A stretch of 64,000 nucleotides of DNA from Physcomitrium patens (lineage: Eukaryota > Streptophyta > Bryopsida > Funariales > Funariaceae): assembly GCF_000002425.4 (NCBI RefSeq), contig NC_037264.1:17357391-17421390 (forward strand), given 5' to 3'. The position numbers and the translations under genes are program-made. Of the stretch, positions 38,147 to 50,911 are shown piece by piece. Within the stretch, counting starts at the first letter, position 1. Every line of letters starts with the position of its first letter. Under the pieces are notes generated by a model. That model was given only the letters and a program-made list of their open reading frames with translations. It did not search any database and was not told where the DNA came from.

Positions 38147-41100
38147 GATTCCATTTATTTGCTGACGTCACACCAACACTGTAAAGGTATACGAAGGAGC
38201 TCATGACAATGTCCAATACTCAGCAGATTCTTTTTTCACAATGGTGAGAAGATTATTTTGTCATGCAATTGATCAGATTGCTTTCTGGTAGAATCATGCA
38301 ATAATGCATTTGTACATAGTCATTCATTTATTTTAGTGGAATTGAATCAATACCTTTCATCTAGTGTGTCCACTCAGATTTACTACTTTTCATTACTTAT
38401 TACCAGACCTTGATGCAATGCTCATTCCAGCCTCACATGGCTTGTAATCTAGATAATTCAAATCAAATATACATTGCACGTTCACTGCTGGCTTCACACA
38501 GTGTTGTGTTGGAAGTCTAATTTTAACTAAAGTGACAGTGAATGGTGTACATGTATTGTTCACACCTTGACTTGTGGACATAGATGTAGGTCTTTTTACC
38601 AAAGAATAGACCGGGAAAATAATATATAATAAAAGGAAAAATCAGCTTAAATTGTTTGTTCTGAACAAAACTTGAATGTTCAACAATACTATCACAATGG
38701 CTGACAAAATAGTTTCATTTTGTATTCACGGTAGTCATGTGATATAGAATTCATGTTGTTTTCACATCCACCTTTGATTTCCATGTGCTACGACTTTTTG
38801 TGCCTTTCAAAATCAGAACTAATTCTCATGTAGTTGTTTTCCTGGATTTCTTTGTATATTGTTGGATTTTTGTTTTCTGTACCACAAGTTACAAAAAAGT
38901 TTTGTTTCATGGAAGGAAGGAATAACATCCTGTAATAGTAATAGGTGTTTACACTTATTAATAGTTGGATTTTTCTTGTCATCCAAAATTTCATGCATGA
39001 AGAATTTGAATGTGCCACACTTAAAAACCATGGTTCATTTACTTGTGCCGAACATTGACTCAGAGTGGTCTGTGCGCAAGTATCCTATCAGAGGGTACGC
39101 TTCTGGCTTCCAAGGGTGGGGAGGGTGGGCCGATAAGAGGGACCAGAACCTTTGCCCATCTTTTTCCTCCATGTACAGCACTTCACCGTAATTAGACACT
39201 AGGGAAGTATTTGAAGCAGCAACTGGGCGTGTACTGGTGGGCACATTCAAGCCCTCTTGCTAAGTCTTTGTTCATGATTCTACCAGGTTGAGATCACTAG
39301 CATGTCACATATTAAATCATTCCGGGGTGTTGAGGGAGTTTCAGAGAATTGTTCAAATTTTTGAGAGTTTAACTTGTGTCTGAATATTGGTGTTATCTTT
39401 TGCTTAACAAGGTTAGCTTAGGTTATGAGAAATAATGGACAGTATGAAAGTCTCTCAACTATGTTTAGCCCGGTTGAAAGACAAATCAGCCTCCAGCTGG
39501 TGTACAATTATAAAGGTGTAAGTAGGTCATGTGTAGACAGTTGATTCTGCGAAATTCAATATCAACTGTTACAGATGCTTGATTTCTGAACGCAATGGCA
39601 TCATTATGACCATTCATGTCGGTGGCTTGTCCGCAATTCCCTTTCAACTGATCGTCTGCTCAAGGCATATTTAAGAGATTTTCTATTAGTCAAGCACTTT
39701 GAATTCATTGGAGACCTGTACATGCTGTGGTTTCGTAGTATATTTCGGTTGTTCAGGAGGGGAATACCGCATGTAGTCGTCCTCGGTCTCTTGAAGGGCA
39801 TGAGTCCAACAAGTGGATATATGCGGCCACTGCACAGAACTTGTATTTGCATATTTTGCATTACAGCAGGCTTGGGAGCCTAAAATAGTTTGTTAGTAAT
39901 GAGCCTGAGTATGCTCAGAATAAATTAGTGTCCGATTTTTTTTGATGTGGTCGGATGTATTATTCTAAAATTTAGTTGAAGAACTTACCCTCTGTTTGCA
40001 TGTTCGCAATACTAATGGCTAGGAAAGTTGTGTATTGAAGTTCTGAAATGTTCATGGCTTGTGTTTATTGTCATTCCTACCTGATATGATTCTTACGTCT
40101 AACATATATGACAAGGCGTGTGGGTCACAGGTCCATAACTCAACGATATTTTGGGGAAAGACACATCCATCTGCAAGGTAAAGTTAGGGGATTTTCTGGT
40201 CACGGGGGATTTAATGACTTCCGAGATCACGAGCATTGCCTTGCTGTTGCCACCATGTATCTATCGAAATTTTAATACATCAAGCTTACGAAAGAATAGA
40301 GTTTTCTCCAAGCAGTTGGTGAAATAACATGCACTGTGAGCATTCTTTCACAGTACCATTCTATCAATTATCACCATAGGGACTGTCCCCGCAGTATGTG
40401 CAGCAAATCCATCAATTTTACTTCTCTCCTTACTCATGAATAATGTTCACAGTGTATTGAGAAAGCAAGGAGCATGTAGATCAATTTTCGAAGATTTCCA
40501 GGAAGTATTTGCGGCCGAGAGGAAAATTCTCCCTTCTGTACAGAGGTGCGATATTTCCTTCATCACATTAAGCAGATAGCTATCGCTGCAAATCATTGGT
40601 TGCAGATATAAATTCTCCTCAACAGGACACACGTCTAACGACGAATTGAACGCCAACCTAGTTAATTCTCTCGAAAGAAAACAATGTGCAGAACGGATTC
40701 TGCAAGTGACCACTGATTGAAACCAGACTGGTTTGGTACTGCACAGAGACTTGCAGGTTGAATGATGAGCTTCAAAATCATTTCAGTATAATGGTGGCAA
40801 AATCTCTCTAGTGTTCAGAAGATTGCTTGAAGTATTCTTACACTTCTGAGTATCAAGTTTAGCCTCCAAACTAGAATCTCGTATCCTCCAAGTCGCAAAA
40901 GAACATAAAAATGACTCTCAAAGACATGCTCATCCATTTTGAACTGGATTACACAGCCAAGCAACATCGAGGGAAAATTCAAGGTATGACATTTCAACAG
41001 CATGCCTTGCTTTCTATCAGACCCTTAAGATGCTTTATCACCAAATTTGGAAACACCTTTAATATATAATGTCAGAAGTGTACAGGATGTGTGTGTTTTT

Positions 41101-41300
41101 CCTACCTATAGCAATCAGCATCCCAAATTTCCATTCGTTCGCAGAGAAATTAGAATCAAGTTGTTAAAATTACAGGATTGACACTCTGGTACCACCTTCT
41201 GAGCCTACATGGGTCCAGCAGAAAAATGTAGGGTGGTAATTTTCTAATCGAGCAGTGTGGATGCTCTATGGTGCTGAAAGTATGCGTCCCTCTATTTAAT
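38147..41300. other. 3' flank of CtpA-like gene; no recognised gene
   Basis: Composition stays genic to about 41300, but no exon of a known family was found on either strand. The best protein-like segment is a minus-strand ORF at 39035-39250 (71 codons, contains RFWSLLSAHPPHPWKPEAYP), which I cannot assign. A non-coding transcript or a decayed gene is possible. Confidence 0.5.
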
Positions 41301-42104
41301 TTTCCAAAATTATTCTTGTTTTCATGAAATCATGTTTTTTCCAAAAAAAACTCTTAGAAATCACCAACTTAGTCACAATAGACTTCATCCAAGGTCACAA
41401 CTACATAAAAGACACATGAAGAGTTAAGCCCCACTCCATAAAACAGCACACTTTCATAATTCACCAAAGGTTGGATGTAATCTAACCTTTGCTTGAGCAA
41501 TGTCAAGTACCTAAAGGCAGATGTCCTCTAAACTTGCAACAATTCCAATGACAAGTCTCTCTACTTGCATTCATATTTGTATCCTCTAAAGTTGCCTTTT
41601 ACAAATGTGACACTAATAATAGTGTGAACTAATCAGAGTGTGAACTATTAATAATAGTTCAAATGACACTAATAATAGTGTGAACTAAAACATTGAGCAT
41701 TGCAAAATGGCAACTAAATGACAATAGTATTGCAACACATTCACATGCAATGTGTCTTCTTTATATGGTATGGTTTGTTTAGGTGTCAATTGCGCTAAAA
41801 GACAACTAAGTTCATAACAACAATGTGTGTTGGTGTGTAAAAGTGGTTGTTGAAATAAGTTCAATGAACAGACATAGTTGGAAATAGTTGCAATATTAAA
41901 AGACGGGTTAGAGAATTTAGAGCTTGAATGTAGATAAATGTAAGGAGAGGATGTCTTAGTAGTTTTCTTGTTTTAATCCAATTGATAATTTAAGCTTAAT
42001 TGTTACAAACTTCAAATTTTAAGATTTTTTTTAAAAAAAGAAACAATAAGAAAGTAACATTTTATTGTGATCATTACAAGACATGTGTTTTACAAATATA
42101 TTTC

Positions 42105-42149
<45 letters not shown>

Positions 42150-42369
42150 TGCATTTAAGATTTTAAATCCACTCTAAATTATTGATTTATCTAACAATAA
42201 ATTCTGATATATCTTTTTAAACTTATATTTTGCTGTTAATCAAAATATCAAAATTTGTACAAAATCAACTTCTAAAAATATACAAAAATATATTATTAAA
42301 TTAAAATAATAAAAATATATAGCTTTAGAAAAAATAATGTTTAGAGATTTTAAACACATTTCATATGAC

Positions 42370-42406
<37 letters not shown>

Positions 42407-45400
42407 GATAATATTTAAAATAAAACTTGCTAAATTATAATAACAAATAACCAAATATATTAAAAATTGATATCGAACCTCAAATATTTTTTTTTATCAA
42501 TGTATATCTTAAGTCATTGAGAATTATAATAGTGCATGTTTAAGTCACAATTTGTGTTATATATTATGTTTATTAATAGAATAAAATAATTCATATTAAA
42601 GCCTTGTCTAAAATGCACTTATCTAGTATCAAAAAAAAAAAAAAAAAAAAAAAAAAAACAAAAACAAAAAAAATGAATATAATCAGAAATATATATTTTA
42701 TATATATAAATAGAGCAAATGCATAGTTAAGCAATAAAATCAATTTTTCTACTTGAAAGTATTTTTTCAATGAATTTTATTTAAATTAGTCATTAAATCT
42801 TCTTGTTCTGGATGATAAAAGTATTATTCTTATTTATTCTAGAAAATTTGGTTTTTAAAAAAACTTATTTTATTATGAATTCAAGAATAGAGATTATGAT
42901 GTCCCATTGTCTGATTTTACACTAGTCACAGATGCAACAGTGGTCTGCTTGACTCAATTGAAACTCTGATATTTTTCTCTCCAAAAAGTGGCAAGTTCTT
43001 TGGATCTGAAATGCTAGCTCATGCATTGCAATTTAAATTACACAAGTGACTTGAGCAATATACTTTGTCATTACATGTTTGAAATGAACCAATCAAACAA
43101 GCTTTGAGATTTTGAAACATACAAAGAGAATCCAACAGACCCTTATGCACATGGAACTTGGGGGCAGCTAATTTAAAAACTACCAGGCACTTGCAAACAC
43201 TTTGTGAAGAGGAAGGTATGGTTTTGGAGCAATAAAGCAGTACTATAAATACTTAGTACTTGGTAGCTGCAATAGTAGTTGTTGAAGTTAACATGCATAC
43301 TCCTACCACTCTATGACTCACATTATTTGAAGTGTGTACACACAACAAATTTAATCTAATTTTCAACCATGTAATTGCTCCACACCAAAAAAACAAAGTT
43401 GAAAAAAGACATTAACATAACTGAGAAGCCTAACTTCATATAGATGTAGATTACGATACACACCATTTATTTAAGATTAATTATTTATTAACTTATTTTT
43501 GTCTATTCCAAAGTTCTCACATAAGTGTGTTGACACATGTGAAACAATTGTTCTGTTTGACAAGTGTCTATTGTAATTGGTATACTGGACTCTACACACA
43601 ATTTTTGTATTTGAGTTTATTTTTTGTTTATGGGTAAGTATTAGTTTCATAAAATTAAAAAAAAAATGGTTTTCTAACTTATATTACATCCATGTCTATT
43701 ATTTCTAGAACTATAAAAATTAGTAAATAATGACCAAAACTTTAGAGATACATTTTTTGAATAAGTACTAAGTGAAGTTCAAAGATAACAGTAATTTATC
43801 TTCTTACTCAAGCATATTTTTTTGACATCAAAAGATAAATTAACGAATCTATTTATTTTAAATGTAAAAATTGATTATTTTATTTTTAAAAAACTTATAA
43901 TTTATATAAATTTATGTATTATTTCAAGCTTTGACATATTTCTAATCCATTGGTGTTTAAAATATATTTCTAAGTTTTATTTGAAACATAACACATGAAT
44001 CAAATTGTCCCCCATACAATGGAGATTTGGTCCTTCATTACAACAATCATTTACACAAATTCTTTGAGAAATTTATGCCTCAATTTTTAAGACCCTTCAT
44101 TATTAATCACCTCTTTCTCAATGGGTCCATTGTATTTTGCATTTTCTAAGACAAAGTCATCCCCGTGCAAGTCAATAGTTCCAAGTTACAATCCTACAAC
44201 CTGCATTTTGTACTTCATGCACCATTTACTTCACTCTTCTGTAAAAGTGGCCAAATGGTATACTTTATCTCTGTCAATTAAGCCCAAAATGTTCTTTGCA
44301 CATCCTCAGGTAAGATTATGACCTCATAAGAAAGTATCTTTGAAATTAAAATCAATTTTAGACAAGAAAAGAATCTCTACAAAGAGCAAGCAATCAAATA
44401 GGAGGTCGTTTGAAGATGATTGTTTAGCATGCCATGGGACGTATCCTACAATATTATTGATTATACATACATTTGCAAGAATTGTGAAGTATCAATGTGA
44501 AGACCATGTCATTGTTCAAAGACAATAATTTTCATCCAATTAGATATTATTGTGATTATGCTAGAATGATTCTTGAAATATTTATCAAACCCTCATTCTA
44601 GTGCCAAAGAATGCAATTCCCAAGATCCTCAATAATTTTAGATATAAGAGCTCAAAGCCATGGTCAAGAATGAGACAAAAATTACTAAAGTAATAGTGTT
44701 AAGAATTCAGTACAAAGAAGTTGGACAAAAATGAATGTTGGAGTTTGACAAACCCTTTAGTAAGGAATGAATTTATGTGATGGATGAACAACTTTAAATT
44801 AGACAAATTTTGATAAATGAAATCATAGTATTGATGATATAAGTTTAATTTTTGTTGATTGAATTAAATTAAAGGAATTAGAATGATAATTTAGATGGAC
44901 TTCTAGTTATAAACGTAATTGATTAAAATACTTAAATCTTGGTAAATTCTTGTATGAGGTTTAATAAGCTATTAACTATTAGAAGTTTATTTTAGCTCAC
45001 AAAACTTATAGTAAAAACATGAATGAACAATAAAGAATTTAAAGATGTCTTTGAAAAAAATAATGTTGATATATTACCAAAAATTTGATCTTATTGTTGT
45101 ATAATCAATCTTTAAGAAGAAAAAGTATACAATTATAAAATTGATTCAATCATAAATTTTCATTAACCATATTATTATTTATATATAATCATAATTTATT
45201 ATATTTTTTCTTACATAACTCCAATAATCTGTTATATCTATATATTATTTAGTAATCATATAGATTTAACTAATTAAATGATTAAAAAGTTATAGCCTTT
45301 TGTCTCTTTCTTTACAAATAATACCCCTTAAGTTGGTTTTTCTTGGGAGTGGCATTGTTCTAGGAAAATAAGGAACTTGGATTTTGTATTGAGATAGTGT

Positions 45401-46200
45401 TACAATCTGTTTTGAAATCAATTAAAATTTTATAATCTTACTATAATTAAAACTAGAAATAAAAATAAGAATAGATATCATAGCTTTTTGTTAATATTCA
45501 TATATATTGTCAATATTTTATTGAATTAAAAAATAGATAACATTAATTCACATCCTTTTAATATATAAAAGAACTTTTTGGTTTTTAAACTTTCCATCAA
45601 ACAAATTTTATCATCTTTCTATATAAAATAGAGAGACCTATACTCAAACTAATCTAGTATCATTTTTTATTTTTATTTTTACTTATTGAGTAATCCAATA
45701 CCATCCTTGGAATACGTACATGTAATATTTTAATAAAACAATGGTCAACTCTTGAAAAATTATTTAATTTTGGTTATTTTTTTTGGGCTGAGATTGACTA
45801 AAAATTGCTGAAAAGAGTTTGAAATAGCAAAAAATGACCAAAAAATACTTCATTCAATTGCATTTTTCAGTCTTTGCAGTTTGCCATTTTTTTTCTATTG
45901 GTAGAATTATTTTTCTGGTGAAATTGGCATCAAGGCATAGAAGACACATCAAACCATCTTTTACAAAAAAAAGAAAAGAAAACGTTGAACACATTACAAT
46001 TAGTTGATGCGGTTTTAACAGTTGTCTCTATCACAAGATGTACCATTGGAATAGATGATGTTCCATAAGATCTACTATTTCTTCAACATTTACTTTCTGT
46101 TTCATTCATTGTCTGATTTCGGATCCAAATTTCTGTACTAAGGTGGAGACGCTTGCAGCATCTTTGAGAGGTCGGCCCATTTGCACAAATGAGTCGGGGT
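41301..46200. other. AT-rich block with small gypsy relic, no recognised gene
   Basis: It contains (TA)n runs at about 42108-42142 and 42373-42402 and an A28 tract at 42631-42658. ORFs such as 44121-44321 and 44340-44528 are not recognisable. A gypsy fragment is listed at 45020-45130. The last part, about 45960-46200, is less AT-rich. Confidence 0.6.
45020..45130 (+). pseudogene. Fragment of a Ty3/gypsy protease-RT linker
   Basis: Reads KEFKDVFEKNNVDILP and then a shifted, decayed continuation. This is the counterpart of the linker ahead of RT in the young element (DFEDVFQKKNVDILPEHRPY at 59278-59337). No other element part is recognisable next to it. Confidence 0.65.
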
Positions 46201-46499
46201 TGTTGAGAATGTTTAGAAAGACATAAGAGTAATAGTAAGTCATACACACACATAAGAGTAGTAGTAAGTCATACACATATAAGAATAGTAGTAAGTCATA
46301 CACACAAGAGAATTTCTAAGGAGAGAGAGCTTCATATACACAAATCTATTGATTTGGTTGTGTGTCATATACAAGAAGAGAGAAGATAAGAGGATGAATA
46401 GTACTTCTTCACTAGACTCTAAATACTGTAGCAATAGTAATTACTGTAGTCTACAGTAAATATTATGGAGAGCGTCAACTACATTTAATGATCTCAACA
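46201..46499 (-). repeat. Candidate LTR of another family (TGTTGA...TCAACA), 299 bp
   Basis: It begins TGTTGAGAATG and ends GATCTCAACA, so on either strand it has TGTTGAGA/TCTCAACA ends as in many plant LTRs. On the minus strand it is directly preceded by the purine run GAGCAAGGAAGAG, like a polypurine tract before a 3' LTR. That would put remnant internal sequence at 46500-46959. It contains a roughly 28-bp direct repeat in three copies at 46224-46308 and the palindrome TTACTGTAG-T-CTACAGTAA at 46441-46459. No matching target duplication was found. Confidence 0.5.
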
Positions 46500-46959
46500 C
46501 TCTTCCTTGCTCATCACAATATACATATTAATTAGATTCTAAGAGTGAATCCTTTACAACACTCGTGGTTGCATGTCTAATTTTCTTTGTTGATGAACAC
46601 CTAAACCTTTGTGCACTAAGAAATCACATTTAGAAATATCAATGACCATACCCTCTCTATTACTCGACAAATTTTTATAGATAGATCAAAAATTATATTT
46701 TAGAATAATGAGCCTAAAAATTTGTAATTTATTATATATCAGATTTTACTTATTTATTTATATTTTGAAAAATTTACTATATTTATTCTGAATACAAATT
46801 ATATGTATGAAGATTTTAAAAATGTAAATTCAAAAAGATGAATATATGCATCTTACTTTGGAAATTGGAAGTAAAATGAATACTTGAAGTTGAAGCCAAA
46901 ATTATGAGGTTTAATGAAGTATTAATCCAAAACCAATATTCCACCTATCTAAAGCAGAA
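46500..46959 (-). other. Possible internal remnant next to the 299-bp LTR
   Basis: Lies between the candidate polypurine tract and the 550-bp gypsy LTR that begins at 46960. A short minus-strand frame reads DISKCDFLVHKGLGVHQQ, but I cannot place it in a family. Confidence 0.3.
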
Positions 46960-47509
46960 TGTTAAGGACATGAATCTCAAAGAAAGAGAATCCTCAATAC
47001 ACTCTTCTATCACTAGAGAGAACTAGAAAGTCACTCAAAAGGTAATGTAATATTAACTATAATGGCTATTGCGAAAAACAAGAAAGACTAGAAAGACTTG
47101 AAACAAGACTAAGACTAAAAAAGCATTGACAAGAATGAAGAAGGCTTCACTCTTGCCTCCATATATACTATCTAACTAAGAGCTACATGGTGATGTCTTA
47201 TAGGACCTCCAATATGTGTTAACTTTGCTAGCCACATGTCTTATCTTGCAAGGCAATTTATCTATGTATGCGCCATGTAATTGGCTTGTTCCAAAAGCTA
47301 TTACATAGAGTTAACTTATTCTACAAGCTATCAATACATGGTTAGCTTTTTGGCCAAGTTTCTAACCTACAAACACATCTAAAGTCAAAACCGCGTCTAT
47401 GAAGCTTCTAGGGAGCTTTTCTAGAAGACTTTATGAAATTATTCTATATTTATATACTTCTACTTAATCATATAAGTAACTATTGAGGTAAATATATATG
47501 TCCGTGATA
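46960..47509 (-). repeat. 3' LTR (550 bp) of old gypsy element B/D
   Basis: Plus-strand ends are TGTTAAGGACA at the left and TGTCCGTGATA at the right, the decayed form of TGTCAAGGACA...TGTCCGTGACA in the sister LTR at 50349-50898. Both are exactly 550 bp. A purine run (plus-strand complement at 47510-47524) sits where the polypurine tract of a minus-strand element must be. The five bases before it are CAGAA; the partner site is outside the window. Confidence 0.85.
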
Positions 47510-50348
47510 TTACCCTTCTTTTTAGGAACGAGTTCCACGAGGAGTAGTCTTCATATGTTGAGGAAGTCTAAGATACAACGAATTATATTTGCTACATACT
47601 CCGATCTTTGCTCTCTTTGAAGATGGTTGATAGGTCCTCTCAACCTACTATAGTTCCTATACTAGAGTGAGAAGACCACCCTGTTACTTGGTCAATTTTG
47701 AGGCCTTTATAACTTCCTTCAAATAAAACATTTGAAATACCGTTAGGAGTTATTCCTACCTCTAATAAAATGACTAAACATCGAGAGTCTCTTCGAAGGT
47801 CGTGATATCAAACATGTTGTATCTTACCATCTATTCAAGGAAGGACATGTTGTTTTTGAGGATCTTCACTTCGATTCCGTTGTCTTGTAGGTTGTGACAA
47901 TTGCAATGTCTCATCTGGTAAGTCCACAAATAAAAGCTCTTGAGTTGAATTTGCTGGTTGTTGGTACTCCATTTCATTACAAATATATAGAAGCTACAAT
48001 AAAAATTAGAAGATAGAATGTTATGTTCCTTTGATCTTATTTTTTTTATAGCAAAGATTTGCTATTCTTCATCTTGGTTTTGATAGATGTCGTTGATGAA
48101 AGTCTTCAACTTTCTTTGCTGCATTTTTAAGATTCTTTGATGGTTCTTAAATGCATTCACTAATATCATATCCATGCCAATGAACAAGATATTCCAACCT
48201 ATTTCGGCACCACCTTGAGTCTAAGACTTCTTCCACCTCAAACTCTTAGTTATTATCCACTTCTATAGGAGGAGGTGGCATTTGTCTTTTTTCCAAGATT
48301 TTTACTGTCTTATACGGCTCCAGAAGAGATCCATGAAATATAGGGTGGATCTTCATAGACTCCGATAGATGTAATCGATAGACAACATGATTGATTTGTT
48401 CACAAATAGAAAAGGTCCTAGCCTACAATAATCTAATTTATCACAAAGACGAGTAGTCTTGATATTACGATGAAGTAACCATACCTTGTTATCCATATTA
48501 TATTGTGGTTGCTTCTTGCGATAGGCATCCGCATAGGTCTTTTGTTGTTCTTGAGCTTCCTTTAATTGTATCTTCATTGTTGTATGTAGCTTTGACAAGC
48601 GATTTACTAAATCTTTCGTTGCAGAATTATCAACTTTTAAAAAGTCAAAAGTATCAAGATATAGATAGTAACCATAATTGGCAAAGAAAGGTGTTTGTTG
48701 AGTGGAAGAATGTATCAAATTATTATATGAAAACTCTGCCAATGGTAAAAGAGTTGTCCAATCATCTTGATGATAGTTGATGGTATATCTCAAATACTGC
48801 TCTAGAACTTGATTTACTTGTTCTATTTGTCCATCAATTTGAGGATAAAAAGCAAAAGAAAGTTTTATATGTACTTTTATAATCTTGAATAGGGTTCTCC
48901 AAAATCTTGATACAAATTGAGTCCTTCTATTCCATTTAATATCCTTTGGTAATCCATGATAGCAATAGATATTGTCAATGAAAAGTTTGGCTATTTCTTC
49001 ACCTGTGATAGATTTTGTATATTATACAAAATATGCTATCTTGGTAAAATGATCTATTATCAAAAATATAGAGTCATAAGAATCTGAGATTGGAAGATCC
49101 GTGATGAAATCTATAGAAACAGAAGACCATAGTTGTTCTAAAATGGATAACGGCTGAAGAAGTCCATAAAGTCAATGACGAGGAGTTTTCGATTTTGAGC
49201 AAACATCACAAGATTGTACAAAATCTTTGACTGCCTTTTACATTCGTAGCCACCAAAAATCTCTGGATATTAGTTCCAAAGTTTTATTAGATTCAAAATA
49301 TCTTGCTGCTCGAAAGCCATGATAAGCTTGAAGAATACGTAATCAAGCTTCACCTTCTAGAATATATAGACATCCTTCAAAATATAATAGATTATTCTTG
49401 AATTCAAACTTGGAAGTATCATGAGACTTAGAAGAAGTATCCTTCATATCCTGAACAAGAGGATCAGAGGACATGTTTGATTGAATTTGCTTCAAAAATA
49501 TTGAATCAAAAGTCAATGTTGATTTTATAGCTCGAAGATGAAAATGCTTGGGCTTCAAGAGAATTGATCTTTGTTGATCAAAAGATACATCTCCTTCTTT
49601 TGGTACAAGATAAGAATGTCTAGAAAGAGCATCCCATAGACCTTATTATTTTTTGGGTCTATAAGTGATCTTGAAATTGAATTTAAATAAAGACATGCTC
49701 TAATGGACTTGACGACGATTCAAGACACGTGTTGACATGAAGTACTCAAGGTTCTTATGGTCTATATACATGATAATTAAACTAAAGATGCCTTCTAGAT
49801 AATGATGCCATTCTTGAAATGAATCCATGATTCCAAGGAGCTCTTTGTCATGGATCTCATCATTAATTTCGGCTGCTGGAAATTTCTTCAAATGGAAAGC
49901 TATTAGGTGGAGTTTGTTATCTATTCTCATTTGTGACAATACGGCACCTATAGCAAAATCTGATGTGTCTGTTTTCATAAAAAATGCTTTAAAAAAGTCA
50001 ACTCAATATAAGATTGGTGCAAAAATAAATTCTTTCTTTAAAGTATCAAATGATGCTTCTGCTTCTTTATTCCACTTAAGTTTGTCTTTACAAGTCAAAT
50101 ATGTAAGTGGAGCTGTAATTTGAGAAAAATTCTTGATGAAGATTTTATAGTAATTAGCAAAGCCCAAAAAGTACATCACATCTTGTACAGTTCTTGAAAT
50201 CTTCTAATCTATGATAGTTTGAACCTTCTTGGGATCCATCATAAGACCTTTGTTGGAAATGACGTATCCTAAAAAGTCAACTTGAGTAGTGTAGAATATA
50301 CACTTTTTCATCTTGGTATATAATCCTGCATCTCTAAGTTTCTGTAAT
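47510..50348 (-). pseudogene. Old gypsy element B/D, 3' half: RT end to chromodomain
   Basis: Minus-strand order: RT thumb remnant at about 50345-50150 (DAGLYTKMKKCIFYTT, then GLMMDPKKVQTIID), RNase H at 49978-49700 ([25 protein letters not shown]), integrase at about 49560-48800 (DFWWLRM-like, SCDVCSKSK, then the catalytic core with many breaks), a longer open piece 48793-48353 ([19 protein letters not shown]), and a chromodomain at about 48260-48150. It carries many stops and frameshifts. It is cut sharply at 50348 by the LTR of element C. The other half is at 56327-56951 and 63123 to the window end. Confidence 0.8.
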
Positions 50349-50898
50349 TGTCAAGGACAAGAACTCGATGAAGAAGCAATTCAAACAAGTGAGCCTTCAT
50401 TCAAAAAAAGGTAACAAAATATAAATAAACAAGTATGTATATTGAAAGAGAAACTCGAATGACTATTGCAAAAAGACAAAAAAACTAGAGATCCTTGAAA
50501 CTAGACTGGAAGCAAGAAAGGAGTTGACAAGAGTGAAGAAGGCTTCACTCTTATCTCTATATATACTATCTAATTAGAGGTTACATGGCGACGTTCTATA
50601 GGACCTCCAATAAGTGTTGACTTTATAGTAGACATGCCTTGACTTACAAGGTAAGTTTTTCTATATGTAGGCCACATTGTTAGCTTGGTCTTCAAGCTAA
50701 CAACATGTGTGGCACATGGCCAACTTGTTGACCACGTTTCTAATCCAAAAGTCAATTAAAAATACCTATAAAGTCAAAGCAGCTTCTATGAAGCCTCTAG
50801 GAAGCTTTTATATCAAATACTATAGAATTAACTTACTTTTATCTACTTTTACTTACTTCTATCTATTTATATATGTAATTATGAGTATGTCCGTGACA
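50349..50898 (-). repeat. 3' LTR (550 bp) of element C
   Basis: TGTCAAGGACA at the left and TGTCCGTGACA at the right (plus strand), giving TGTCA...TGACA inverted ends. On the minus strand it is preceded by the purine run GAAGGAGGGGTAG (50899-50911), the polypurine tract. It contains tatatata near 50563-50570 on the promoter side and a repeated gaagaaggcttcactct block that can form a hairpin. Confidence 0.88.
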
Positions 50899-50911
50899 CT
50901 ACCCCTCCTTC

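Noticed and set aside
46224..46308. Possible CRISPR-like direct repeats
   Set aside because: Three adjoining imperfect copies without spacers, in plant nuclear DNA inside an LTR; this is a minisatellite.
46196..46504. Target duplication around the 299-bp LTR
   Set aside because: The five flanking bases differ (GGGGT and CTCTT), so it is not a simple solo LTR; a 3' LTR of a larger element is more likely.
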